NCBI GenBank assembly: GCA_027487485.1
Contig: JAIYDN010000059.1
Coordinates: 124,001-188,000 of the forward strand
Direction: 5' to 3'
DNA length: 64,000 nucleotides
Source of the DNA: Planctomycetaceae bacterium
GTDB taxonomy: Bacteria; Planctomycetota; Planctomycetia; Pirellulales; Pirellulaceae
Below, piece by piece: positions 47,905-56,042 of this stretch; within the stretch, counting starts at the first letter, position 1; every line of letters starts with the position of its first letter. A program made the translations under genes and the position numbers. The notes beneath the pieces were generated by a model that worked only from the letters and a program-made list of their open reading frames with translations, made no database searches and was not told the origin of the DNA.

Positions 47905-49341
47905 ATGCGCATTTTTCTACCCGCCCTGCTCCTGATTTTATCGAGCACGAGCCAGAGTCTTTCGACGCTTGCAGCACAGCCGACGGACATACCGACGCTT
48001 TCGCAATGCAAAGAACTGGTGGAAGCAACACTTCCGGCGATTGTTCAGTTTAGTTACGACGGTTTCGGTAACGGTCCCTTGCACTTTGGGTGTGGTGTTA
48101 TCGTCTCTCCTGAAGGCCATGTTGCTGTTTGCGGTCCAGTCGGAGCTGTTTTGGATAACAAACTACTTGAATTGAGGCTCACCGATGGGCGACGTGTACG
48201 GGGGGAAGCTCTAGGTTGGTCTAGCGAATCTGGTTTCGGAATGCTCAAGATTAATGAGCCTGAAACATGGAAATTTGTAAAGATATCCGACCAGGTGAGG
48301 GCAGGCGAAATCTGCTTGGCTTTGGGTTACCCTCGAAACCATATCGATAAGGCTGACAATCTACCGCGATCTCGTTTGGGGCTGGTAAGGCAAGCGTACC
48401 AGGATCAGTGGTTTGAAACCTCCTACCAATCCGATTTTAACTCACATCCAGTTTTTAACATGAACGGAGAACTTCTTGGGCTTCAAACTAGCAGCGACGG
48501 GGTTTACTCAACGCACACTAGCGGAAAACAGATTCATGATCGTTGGAAAGACTTGGTATCTGGCTTGAATGTAGACCGTAAAAGTCTTTTTGAAGATCTT
48601 AACCCGCCGCAGAATTTTGCGGAGCTACCGAAGACCATCAGCCCAGAAGCACTTGCCAAGGCAAAAGCTGCCACCGTGCAAATTGGAGACCCGGGCAAGA
48701 AGCCACTCTTCAGCGGTGTTATTGTCCCCGATGGCTATGTGATCACTTGCGCTCACCACGGTCGGCTCCCGGGTGACCATCTACAGATTACGCTGTCGGA
48801 CGGTCGCTCAGCAAACGCGATTGTCCGAGGTACCAATCGTCGAACGGACACTTGTTTGCTGAAAATCACGGAACCCGGGGAATGGCCCTTCGTGAACTTA
48901 GGGTATTCCAGCCTGCTGTCGCCTGGAGCTTCGGCGGTTGTGATCGGTTACCCGATCAAGAACGAGCAGCGGCCGTTGGTCCTGGATTTGAAAGTGATCG
49001 AAATGCCAAACGGTGGGCTGAAACGTCGAGACAGTCTATCGGACAAGATCTTCCTTGAGTGCAATGATGAGGTAGTCGTGACCAATCTGCCTGGGGCATC
49101 GGGAGGTGGTATGTTTGACACCGCAGGCAACGTCGTCGGAGTGTTATCCTCTACTAGTGCGGGAAAGAGCCACGACGGGATTTTCAACGGGGAAATATGG
49201 AACGCTCGCGCAGAATTGTTCCACAAGAATTGGGCAATTCTCACTTCTGATACCGAAGTCGAAGTCGTTGACAAAGAGGTTCAGAGAAAAACTTCGCAGG
49301 AGTTAACCAAGCTGATGTCTGAGTTAAGCGCTTCCAGGTAA
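47905..49341 (+). CDS. Exported tandem trypsin-like (HtrA-type) protein
   Basis: A 478-residue exported protein from ATG 47905 (MRIFLPALLL), placed well behind GGAG; an ATG at 47890 adds five residues. Two serine-protease folds follow the signal. Domain 1 (about 35-210) has lost catalytic His and Asp: the His site reads HVAVCGPVG and the Asp site SSESGFGML, although a Ser-like FNSHPVFN remains. Domain 2 (about 245-425) is intact: His in VITCAHHG, Asp in RRTDTCLL, Ser in GASGGGMF. No PDZ domain is seen. It is third in the BlaI/BlaR1-like operon, where beta-lactam loci would carry the beta-lactamase. Confidence 0.85.
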   Translation: MRIFLPALLLILSSTSQSLSTLAAQPTDIPTLSQCKELVEATLPAIVQFSYDGFGNGPLHFGCGVIVSPEGHVAVCGPVGAVLDNKLLELRLTDGRRVRGEALGWSSESGFGMLKINEPETWKFVKISDQVRAGEICLALGYPRNHIDKADNLPRSRLGLVRQAYQDQWFETSYQSDFNSHPVFNMNGELLGLQTSSDGVYSTHTSGKQIHDRWKDLVSGLNVDRKSLFEDLNPPQNFAELPKTISPEALAKAKAATVQIGDPGKKPLFSGVIVPDGYVITCAHHGRLPGDHLQITLSDGRSANAIVRGTNRRTDTCLLKITEPGEWPFVNLGYSSLLSPGASAVVIGYPIKNEQRPLVLDLKVIEMPNGGLKRRDSLSDKIFLECNDEVVVTNLPGASGGGMFDTAGNVVGVLSSTSAGKSHDGIFNGEIWNARAELFHKNWAILTSDTEVEVVDKEVQRKTSQELTKLMSELSASR

Positions 49342-49688
49342 GCTCGATAGCAAACGGCGTTCGTATTAGTCACGGAAGAGATCTGTCTCTTTTTTTGTTC
49401 TCCGCCCTTGCACATCAAGAAGATAGACGGACCAGCGACCGTTAGGCTTGTCCCAACGGGTCGCAACAGGTTTGGTGTGCTACCCGATGCGCCCCCGGCC
49501 GCCTATACCCCTTTGGTTTCGTGGGCCTGCGGCCCAAGAACGCAAAGACGCTTTGGGATGTAGCCAATCTAGCGCACCAAACCTATTGCGAAAGTGGGCT
49601 CAAGGCCCACCTTCGCGTTTGCACTCATCGTAAAGGGTAAGCAATCAGACAGAACGCTTACCCGCCCCAAGTATTTCCAAAATCCCTC
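49342..49688. other. Intergenic region holding repeat copy 2
   Basis: Contains the second copy of the structured repeat (49432-49620) and then about 70 bp up to the gntR promoter. No gene is supported; the open frame across the repeat is a by-product of the repeat. Confidence 0.6.
49432..49620 (+). repeat. Structured ~190-bp repeat, copy 2
   Basis: Same order as copy 1 and on the same strand. The inverted repeat is at 49461-49482 and 49570-49591. The central hairpin near 49515-49543 is partly decayed (TTTCGTGGG against CCCAAGAACG). Hairpin 3, GTGGGC-TCAAG-GCCCAC, is perfect (49594-49610). Hairpin 1 carries one mismatch. Confidence 0.85.
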
Positions 49689-49729
49689 TTGAATCCCGCT
49701 CTCATTCTTGTATTATTGAGTTAATACAA
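49689..49729 (+). promoter_or_regulatory. Promoter and operator of the gntR-ABC operon
   Basis: TTGAAT (49689-49694) and TATTAT (49711-49716) have 16-bp spacing. A perfect 8-bp dyad, TTGTATTA (49708-49715) with TAATACAA (49722-49729), covers the -10 element. This is the expected layout for autorepression by the YtrA-type regulator encoded next. Confidence 0.7.
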
Positions 49730-49752
49730 CATGATCGCAGATTCGAACGGGG

Positions 49753-50166
49753 GTGTCCGTGCAGATTCACATCAATACACACGACGGTGTTCCGATTTAC
49801 CTGCAAGTGGTCAATCAGATCAAATACCTTGTGTCCGCAGGTCGGCTCTCGTCTGGTGACGAGCTTCCGCCGATTCGAGTGCTCGCGGAAAAGCTGATCG
49901 TCAATCCAAATACGATTGCTCGAGCCTATCGCGAATTGGAGATGGCAGGTGTTGTTGAAAAACGCCGTACGGCTGGGACTTATATCTCTGCCGAAGGTTC
50001 ACGATTGGCTCGCCGCGAACGCACAAAAATCTTAACTGGCCGAATTGACCAGCTGTTGGCTGAAGCGGACCAAATGGATTTCTCCATAGAGGACCTTATC
50101 AAACTGATCCATCAACGGAGCGAGGCACTCCAATCTTCGAGAGCAAAGGAACAACTTCATGATTGA
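49753..50166 (+). CDS. GntR-family regulator, YtrA type
   Basis: A 137-residue regulator with only a short C-terminal dimerisation tail, the YtrA subfamily. The winged helix is PIYLQVVNQIKYLVSAGRLS, followed by GDELPPIRVLAEKLIVNPNT and IARAYRELEMAGVVEKRR. YtrA regulators control adjacent ABC transporter genes. It starts at GTG 49753 or GTG 49759. The end overlaps the ABC gene start by 8 bp, so translation is coupled. Confidence 0.9.
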   Translation: MSVQIHINTHDGVPIYLQVVNQIKYLVSAGRLSSGDELPPIRVLAEKLIVNPNTIARAYRELEMAGVVEKRRTAGTYISAEGSRLARRERTKILTGRIDQLLAEADQMDFSIEDLIKLIHQRSEALQSSRAKEQLHD

Positions 50167-51091
50167 TTCAAAATACTCTATCTCCTCAGCAAGAAACGAT
50201 GGTGTTTCATCCGTCATTGAAGTCAAAAACGTATCGCGTCGATTTGGCGCGAAGCTGGCGCTCGATGACGTCTCCTTGATCGTCCCACGCGGTGGCGTCT
50301 TCGGCTTGATCGGTGGCAATGGAGCTGGAAAAACCACGCTTCTGAAGCATGTGATGGGCATGCTGAAGGCTCAGACGGGAAGTGTCAAGGTGTTTGGCTT
50401 GGACCCGATTGCTCAACCTGTGGGAGTATTGAGTCGGATGGGATACCTTTCGGAAGAACGGGACCTGCCGAATTGGATGCGAGTTCGCGAGCTGATTCGT
50501 TACACGCAAGCGTTCTATCCAACTTGGGATGAGCGTTTTGCGGAAGAGTTGCGAGAGATGTTTGAGCTTGATCCGAATACAAAGATTCGGGCGTTGTCAC
50601 GTGGCCAACGGGCACGCGCGGGTCTATTGGTGGCACTGGCACATCGCCCTGAGCTACTGGTGCTTGATGAGCCTTCGTCAGGACTGGATCCTGTTGTGCG
50701 TCGCGACATTCTCGGAGCGATCATTCGCACGATCGCAGAGGAAGGGCGAACGGTTCTCTTTTCGTCCCACTTGCTCGACGAAGTGGAGCGGGTCGCGGAC
50801 CATATCGCGATGATCCATGACGGGCGAGTTGTGTTAGCGGACAGCATGGACGATCTCAAAGATTCGTATCGCCGCGTGACGCTGCGCTTCGATACGCCTA
50901 TCGCTGATCCGCCGAAATTGCTGGGCGGCAGGAACACTCAAGGCGCAGGTTCCGAATGGACTTATATCTGTACGGTTGTCGATGGCGACATGGGGCAAGT
51001 ACGAGGAGCCGCCGAATCGATGGGTGCGCAGGTCGTTGAAGAATCTGCATTGTCGTTGGATGAGATATTCGTTGCGAACATTCGCCCCTAG
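50159..51091 (+). CDS. ABC transporter ATP-binding protein
   Basis: A 310-residue ATPase of the drug/bacitracin-export type (YtrB-like). Walker A is [16 protein letters not shown], the Q-loop region is MGYLSEERDLPNWMRVREL, the signature is LSRGQRARAGLLVALAHRPE (SRGQ replaces SGGQ), Walker B is LLVLDEPSSGLDPVVRRDIL and the H-loop is LFSSHLLDEVERVADH. The C-terminal part is a small alpha/beta domain usual in this group. It is probably paired with the membrane protein at 51227 as permease. Confidence 0.92.
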   Translation: MIDSKYSISSARNDGVSSVIEVKNVSRRFGAKLALDDVSLIVPRGGVFGLIGGNGAGKTTLLKHVMGMLKAQTGSVKVFGLDPIAQPVGVLSRMGYLSEERDLPNWMRVRELIRYTQAFYPTWDERFAEELREMFELDPNTKIRALSRGQRARAGLLVALAHRPELLVLDEPSSGLDPVVRRDILGAIIRTIAEEGRTVLFSSHLLDEVERVADHIAMIHDGRVVLADSMDDLKDSYRRVTLRFDTPIADPPKLLGGRNTQGAGSEWTYICTVVDGDMGQVRGAAESMGAQVVEESALSLDEIFVANIRP

Positions 51092-51094
51092 ATC

Positions 51095-51176
51095 ATCCCA
51101 ACCCGATGCGTAGCGAGGGACACAGAAAGCAAGGGCGAGAGACACAGAATCCCTCGCTCACGCGTCGGGTTGGGAT
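51095..51176. repeat. Long imperfect palindrome between the ABC and permease genes
   Basis: ATCCCAACCCGATGCG... (51095-51120) pairs with the segment at 51150-51176, about 26 bp with two differences, around a 29-base loop that itself holds two ACACAGAA-like blocks. It starts 4 bp after the ABC gene stop and ends 50 bp before the permease ATG. The form fits a REP-type element inserted in an operon. Confidence 0.75.
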
Positions 51177-51226
51177 GAAGGTCGTTTTTCTATTTGTAAA
51201 TTTTCATTGCATTGCGGAATAGAACC

Positions 51227-52840
51227 ATGAAATCCATCAGTCAGGCTCTGATTTGGGAAATGTCGCGGCATTGGTATTGGTTGGTGATCGGATTTTTTGC
51301 TGCTGCGTTGTTTCCCTTCTTGTCTCTGTTTTCGCTGCGATCGCTAGGGGTACCACCCGATTCACCAGAGATCATCCGAATTTATGCGTTCTTGATGCCT
51401 TTCCACTTTCTGATTTTTTTCTTTGGTATCGTCGGAACGCAAGGTCCAATTCAGCGACTGTATGGCTACCCTCTCTCGAACACTACCATCGCGTGTTGGA
51501 GCCTGTGCAGCGGGATCGGCTTAATGTTTTCAGGAGTCGTCTTGACGCTGCTTTGGTTCAACATGCAGCTTCAAGCGAACTGGCCGGTGCTCGGCCCTGC
51601 GCTTTATTTTACGATGGCATTTTCCCTGCTCCAGCCATTCGCTAGGATTGCACATAAGACGGTCTTCACGATTTTGGCGGTCCTTACCCTGGTAATTCTA
51701 CTTGCGATCGGCTTTGTGACGCGCTATGCCGCGACCTCGAAGAATCCGATTCTGTGGGAGCAGCCAACGTCGATGGAGTTGCTGATCATGATTGGACTGA
51801 CGATCGTCTCCGCCATTGCATTTGTCAAGACGATCGCGCTCGATCGGCATGGTGAAGACAAAATAGATTCCATCGCCCAGCAGATCATCGCGTTGCAAAA
51901 CTACTTCATGTCATTTTGGGCAAGTGATAAGGTCAGCACACCAATACTTGACGACAGTGTCAAAGCGCAAATCTGGTACCTGTGGAAGATTCAGGGGCGA
52001 TCTTATCCTATCCTGATTGCAGGCATGCTGATCATTGGAAGCATTGTTTGTTTGACACAAGGTGATGTTGACTTGGCGCAATTCAAACCCGACCCACGAA
52101 TGCGACTCGAGCCAGTCATGGCACTTTGGTGGATGATACTGTTCGCGGGTGTATTTGGGACCGGTTTTGGAATGTTGAATGCTGACGCGGTCGCGTCGAT
52201 ACGCCGTAAGAAGACAGTGGAAGAATCACTGCGCGATTTTCATCTCTTTCGAATGGGGTCATTTCAGTCTTCGCTGCCTATCAGCAATGAGCAACACTCC
52301 AGAGCGATTCTACTAACGGCAGCCAAGGGGTCACTCATCGCAATAGCGTTGTCGCTGCTAACTTTTGTGTTGATTTCAATTGTCAAAATCGATTTGATTT
52401 CAGGGTTGTGGCGATCCAGTTTTGCGGGTTGGTATTGGCTGGGGATTCTATTCCTGCCTTGGGCCGCGATGAGTTGCTCGGCCACGGTTTGCTTGTTTGG
52501 ACGAACTCGCAATATCGCCTTTGCATCGGCGGCGTTGGTGGGGATCATTGTTTTGGTGGCAATCCCATCCACGCAGCAATGGTGCATCCTGTTCTTGTCG
52601 ACAGCATCGGTCCTGACCGTTTTGGGAGCGGTGGCGATTGGACTTCGCGGAGGATATTTAAGCGGCAGAACGATTGCGGTCGCAGTCACCGTTTGGGTTT
52701 CTTTGCTATTGCTGAGTTGCTTCAGTTCCCCGATGGAATTGACCAGTTGGATACTCAGTTGGTTAGTGCTTCTAGCAACTGTTGTGATTCTGCCTGTCAT
52801 TGTGATGCCCGTTGCGATCGCGTTCAATCGTCATCGGTGA
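51227..52840 (+). CDS. ABC-2-type membrane permease, partner of the YtrB-like ATPase
   Basis: A 537-residue polytopic membrane protein with about 12 hydrophobic helices (examples: WYWLVIGFFAAALFPFLSLF, TVFTILAVLTLVILLAIGFV, ILVWTILSWLVLL-type C-terminal helix). There is no recognisable catalytic motif. A hydrophilic loop lies at about 205-260. By position it is the permease of the GntR-controlled ABC system. The ATG at 51227 is taken; an in-frame TTG lies five codons upstream. It could export a lipid, peptide or drug. Confidence 0.78.
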   Translation: MKSISQALIWEMSRHWYWLVIGFFAAALFPFLSLFSLRSLGVPPDSPEIIRIYAFLMPFHFLIFFFGIVGTQGPIQRLYGYPLSNTTIACWSLCSGIGLMFSGVVLTLLWFNMQLQANWPVLGPALYFTMAFSLLQPFARIAHKTVFTILAVLTLVILLAIGFVTRYAATSKNPILWEQPTSMELLIMIGLTIVSAIAFVKTIALDRHGEDKIDSIAQQIIALQNYFMSFWASDKVSTPILDDSVKAQIWYLWKIQGRSYPILIAGMLIIGSIVCLTQGDVDLAQFKPDPRMRLEPVMALWWMILFAGVFGTGFGMLNADAVASIRRKKTVEESLRDFHLFRMGSFQSSLPISNEQHSRAILLTAAKGSLIAIALSLLTFVLISIVKIDLISGLWRSSFAGWYWLGILFLPWAAMSCSATVCLFGRTRNIAFASAALVGIIVLVAIPSTQQWCILFLSTASVLTVLGAVAIGLRGGYLSGRTIAVAVTVWVSLLLLSCFSSPMELTSWILSWLVLLATVVILPVIVMPVAIAFNRHR

Positions 52841-53013
52841 TTGATGACTATCGGCAAAAATGCTTACTGGGCAATTCTGACGGGATTCCACGATGGGCAC
52901 GAGATCACTCCGTTGCAGCGACGAATCTGACTGTACGACTGCGGCTGTTGACCAAGATAGGGACTTACCCTCTATCCTTTCTCTCGCGTTGAACATCAAG
53001 AGCCTGGCAGATT

Positions 53014-53200
53014 CGCGACGGTTGGGCTTGTCCCAACGGGTCGCAATAGGTTTGGTGTGCTACCCGAGGCGCCCCCGGCCACCGATACCCTTTTGCGTTC
53101 GTGGGCCTGCGGCCCACGAACGCAAGGACGCTTTGGGCTGTAGCGAATCTAGCGCACCAAACCTATTGCGAAGGAGGGCTCAAGGCCCACCTTCGCGTTG
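53014..53200 (+). repeat. Structured ~190-bp repeat, copy 3
   Basis: Hairpin 1 at 53021-53037, inverted repeat 53041-53062 with 53150-53171, central perfect 14-bp stem with TGC loop at 53094-53124, hairpin 3 at 53174-53190 (one mismatch). Copy 4 follows directly in the same orientation. Confidence 0.88.
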
Positions 53201-53236
53201 CGATTATCAGCCATTTCAAGCTATCAAGCACGGATC

Positions 53237-53423
53237 GGCGACGGTTGGGCTTGTCCCAACGCGTCGCAACAGGTTTGGTGTGCTACCCAAGACGCCCCCG
53301 GCCACCGATACCCTTTTGCGTTCGTGGGCCGCAGGCCCACGAACGCAAAGACGCTTTGGGATGTAGCGAGTCTAGCGAACCAAACCTATTGCGAAAGTGA
53401 GCTCAAGGCGCACCTTCGCGGTA
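53237..53423 (+). repeat. Structured ~190-bp repeat, copy 4
   Basis: Hairpin 1 at 53244-53260, inverted repeat 53264-53285 with 53373-53394, central perfect stem at 53317-53347, hairpin 3 at 53397-53413. The central loop reads GCA instead of the TGC of copies 1-3, its exact reverse complement. Confidence 0.88.
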
Positions 53424-53429
53424 ACAATT

Positions 53430-53618
53430 CGTGACCTACCTTGGTTGACACTGGTTGTTGACGTTGTCTTGGCACCGGGAGATGTTGACGCAGCATTTCG
53501 AATTGGAGCCAATGCAGGTTATGATGGTCTGACAAGTTGGGTGCCTTGGCCTCCCAATCCAATTGGTATTGATTATCTGTTTCGAGTTCACGAGTTCATT
53601 CGCAGTAAAAGGGATTAG
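53430..53618 (+). pseudogene. Coding-like remnant of an unknown gene
   Basis: The plus frame from just after repeat copy 4 reads TIRDLPWLTLVVDVVLAPGD, then VDAAFRIGANAGYDGLTSWV and PWPPNPIGIDYLFRVHEFIR, ending in TAG at 53616-53618. The composition looks like real protein, but there is no start, no ribosome-binding site and no upstream part; the frame enters the repeat. It is best read as the 3' end of a gene cut by the repeats. I do not recognise the family. Confidence 0.35.
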
Positions 53619-53683
53619 GTCTTGTTACTACCAAAGTGGTCTGACCCCTTTTGTTCGCCTGTTTCACCAAAAAGAAGATTTTT

Positions 53684-55639
53684 ATGCCGGCAAAGAATCG
53701 GAAAAGCCTGTTGCGCAAACTCGCTACGTTAGGACGGGGTTGGAACTGGTCCCTTGCGATTCTAATGTCGACTTTGTGCACCTCTTGGACATTCGCACAA
53801 TGGCCATCACGCGGTGGACCGAATGGCAATTACGCCATTGACGCAATGAACATGGAGGGACCTGGCACAGCGTGGTCCGCAAGGCTAGGCGTGTCCGATA
53901 GCGAGTCTATTGTGGATGGCGATAGCGTAATTCTGACGGCCCTGGACTACACGGACTCCGGATTGGACGCAACTCGCGTACTGTGCCTGAATCGTCATAC
54001 CGGCCAAACGAATTGGAGCGTGATCCTCCCAGAAAATAGTTACAAGTCGCAGGATGTTAGCGATCGATATCCTGTTCGGCCGATGGCAACTCCCTACCTT
54101 TCCGGCGATAGCATTGTTTGCGTAGGATATGGCGGGTCGGTTCGTTGCCTGGACAAACGCGATGGAGCCTGCCGTTGGGAATTGGATCTCGTGAAAGACT
54201 TTAACGCGGAACCTGTCCAGTATGGATTCGCAACATCGCCTTGGGGTGACGGGAAGCAGGTACTCATTGCATGCGGCGGATCAGCAGGCACTATCCTGAG
54301 CGTCGATCTTTCGACGGGCAAAGTCAACTGGAGCTGCGGAACGGGACAGGCATCCTATTGTTCGTTTGTCGAGTTTTCAACGAGCGATGACAAATTGCAT
54401 ATTGTATATGCAGCGCAAGATGAATTGATTGCAGTCGACCCTGTTAACGGCACGATTGCTTGGCAACACCCTTATCCAAAGAAAGGACTAACCAACATGG
54501 TTACGCCGATCGCCGTGGAAAAGGGTAAATTGCTGGTTGCAGGTCAAGGGTTCGAAGGAACTCGCTTATTGGATGTGATACCAGATAAAAAAAACGGCTA
54601 TCGTGTTGAGGAAGTTTGGAAGAGTGCCAAACAACAGCCGTTCTATTGTAATTGGGTACAGTTACAAACGAAGCGGAACTTAGTTGTGGGCTTTGCAAGT
54701 AAGACATTGTTTACTTTGGATTGGCAAAGCGGGATTATAAAATCGCAATCAAGAGGTTGGACCGACTGCAATTTGGTAGCCACTCCCGAGGGTGCGATCG
54801 TCGTTCGTGGAGATGGATATGTTGGGCAACTAGAGTTCAGCGACGACAAACCAGTACAGGTTTCGGGATTTGGAAAGATTCGTGACCGCGTCTGGTGCGC
54901 TCCCACTATTGTCGGTGGGAGTCTTTTTGTGCGAGGCAGAATTGCATTGCATTGCGTACCTTTGAGCGAGCTTCAGAATGATGAACCAATGCGCAATGGA
55001 ACAGATGTCACTTCTATCGAAGCGATGTATGGTACACAGCCCGAGGGTATTGCGGAACTGATCGGAAAAGCAAAGAACTCCGATAAGACATTCAGATGGG
55101 AAGACTACGCAGAAAAAGCCTCGGATGACTCAGTTCTTATAGGCGAAGACACTTACGTCCAAATTCTCAATGCTCTCGCGGCAGGCCAACGTAATGAGCT
55201 TGGCTTGCGTATTGCGACGGATTGGGTCAATCGGCAGCCCTTATCGATTCGAGCATTTCAGGAGAAAGTTACATTGCTTCGCAAACTGGATCGAGAAACA
55301 GAAGCGAGCCAAGAAGAAATGGAGCGACTTGTCGAGGTCGAGTTTGTAGTTACAACACAAGAGACGCTGCCGCCCGACGCTACCCTCATCTTGATGGGGA
55401 ACGCATCACCACTGGGAAATTGGGAAAATCCAGGACTCAAGCTTCTTCGCGATTCCGATAATCAATGGCGTGTGCAGGCGAGAATTCCGCGAGGTGATTT
55501 GCAGTTCAAAGTAGCGAGCGGAAGTGTCGAGAAAGTGGAAGTCGGTGCCGATGGAAGCAACATCGCCAATCGTCGCCTTCGAGTTCAGGTTCCTTGCGAA
55601 ATCTTGGCGAAGGTAGACGGATTCAAGGAGGCTAAGTAG
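53684..55639 (+). CDS. Exported PQQ-type beta-propeller protein with a C-terminal CBM20-like domain
   Basis: A 651-residue exported protein. A signal lies at about 25-38 (SLAILMSTLCTSWTFA). Residues about 40-420 contain PQQ/BamB-type blade repeats (NRHTGQTNWSVILPENSY, LDKRDGACRWELDLVKD, VDPVNGTIAWQHPYPKKG) that form a beta-propeller. A helical linker follows (about 445-545). The last about 100 residues begin VEFVVTTQETLPPDATLILM and contain GNASPLGNWENPGLKLL, the mark of CBM20 starch-binding folds. The ATG at 53684 is used; the frame is open to 53651. Role unknown; surface polysaccharide sensing or scaffolding is possible. Confidence 0.82.
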   Translation: MPAKNRKSLLRKLATLGRGWNWSLAILMSTLCTSWTFAQWPSRGGPNGNYAIDAMNMEGPGTAWSARLGVSDSESIVDGDSVILTALDYTDSGLDATRVLCLNRHTGQTNWSVILPENSYKSQDVSDRYPVRPMATPYLSGDSIVCVGYGGSVRCLDKRDGACRWELDLVKDFNAEPVQYGFATSPWGDGKQVLIACGGSAGTILSVDLSTGKVNWSCGTGQASYCSFVEFSTSDDKLHIVYAAQDELIAVDPVNGTIAWQHPYPKKGLTNMVTPIAVEKGKLLVAGQGFEGTRLLDVIPDKKNGYRVEEVWKSAKQQPFYCNWVQLQTKRNLVVGFASKTLFTLDWQSGIIKSQSRGWTDCNLVATPEGAIVVRGDGYVGQLEFSDDKPVQVSGFGKIRDRVWCAPTIVGGSLFVRGRIALHCVPLSELQNDEPMRNGTDVTSIEAMYGTQPEGIAELIGKAKNSDKTFRWEDYAEKASDDSVLIGEDTYVQILNALAAGQRNELGLRIATDWVNRQPLSIRAFQEKVTLLRKLDRETEASQEEMERLVEVEFVVTTQETLPPDATLILMGNASPLGNWENPGLKLLRDSDNQWRVQARIPRGDLQFKVASGSVEKVEVGADGSNIANRRLRVQVPCEILAKVDGFKEAK

Positions 55640-55715
55640 GGTAGACGAGAACCTGAAACGTGGCTATTCGCGACAATTGGATTCCCAACTAATGAACGCC
55701 TGAAATCACAACCAG

Positions 55716-56029
55716 TTGGGTTTGCGTGAGCAAGGTTCCGTTTTCCGTCGGACTCTGCTGTTGGTAGCGTCAGCTGGGTGTGAACCATCGCAAAAAAGTC
55801 TTGATGTAACAACACCCTTGCACGGGACCGTTGATGCTGCTTTACCACCTAAACTGCGGAGCAAGCAAATGGCGTTAGGCCGTTTTCGAACGACGATCAG
55901 GTTCAGGTGGTGTTATACTTTGACGGACATGCGGCTGGTCCTGAAGATCCCAAAACGGAGAAGCGGGAAGAACGAACCTACGAAGTAGTGACCTCCGGCT
56001 CTGGTTACAAAATTCAGTTGGTCAAATAA
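55716..56029 (+). pseudogene. Frameshifted small lipoprotein gene
   Basis: The first frame reads SVFRRTLLLVASAGCEPSQK, a lipoprotein signal with lipobox ASAGC, and continues SLDVTTPLHGTVDAALPPK. Around 55850-55870 the sensible frame changes: the other frame reads TAEQANGVRPFSNDDQVQVV, then LYFDGHAAGPEDPKTEKREE and ends GYKIQLVK-stop at 56029, 13 bp before the sulfatase. One small frameshift would restore a protein of roughly 100 residues. It is a broken gene or a sequencing error. Confidence 0.5.
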
Positions 56030-56042
56030 AGAAAGCAACGAT

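Larger units (their letters stand above)
52841..53683. other. Repeat-rich region with a gene remnant
   Basis: About 840 bp without an intact gene. It holds repeat copies 3 and 4 in tandem, then a coding-like remnant at about 53430-53618 (separate entry), then a stretch containing AAAGTGGTCTGACCCCTTTT (53633-53652), a phrase I recall from transposase-associated intergenic sequence. Confidence 0.55.

Noticed and set aside
53633-53652. Mobile-element footprint AAAGTGGTCTGACCCCTTTT
   Set aside because: The phrase resembles transposase-associated intergenic sequence from memory, but a single short match with no terminal repeats is not enough to call an element.
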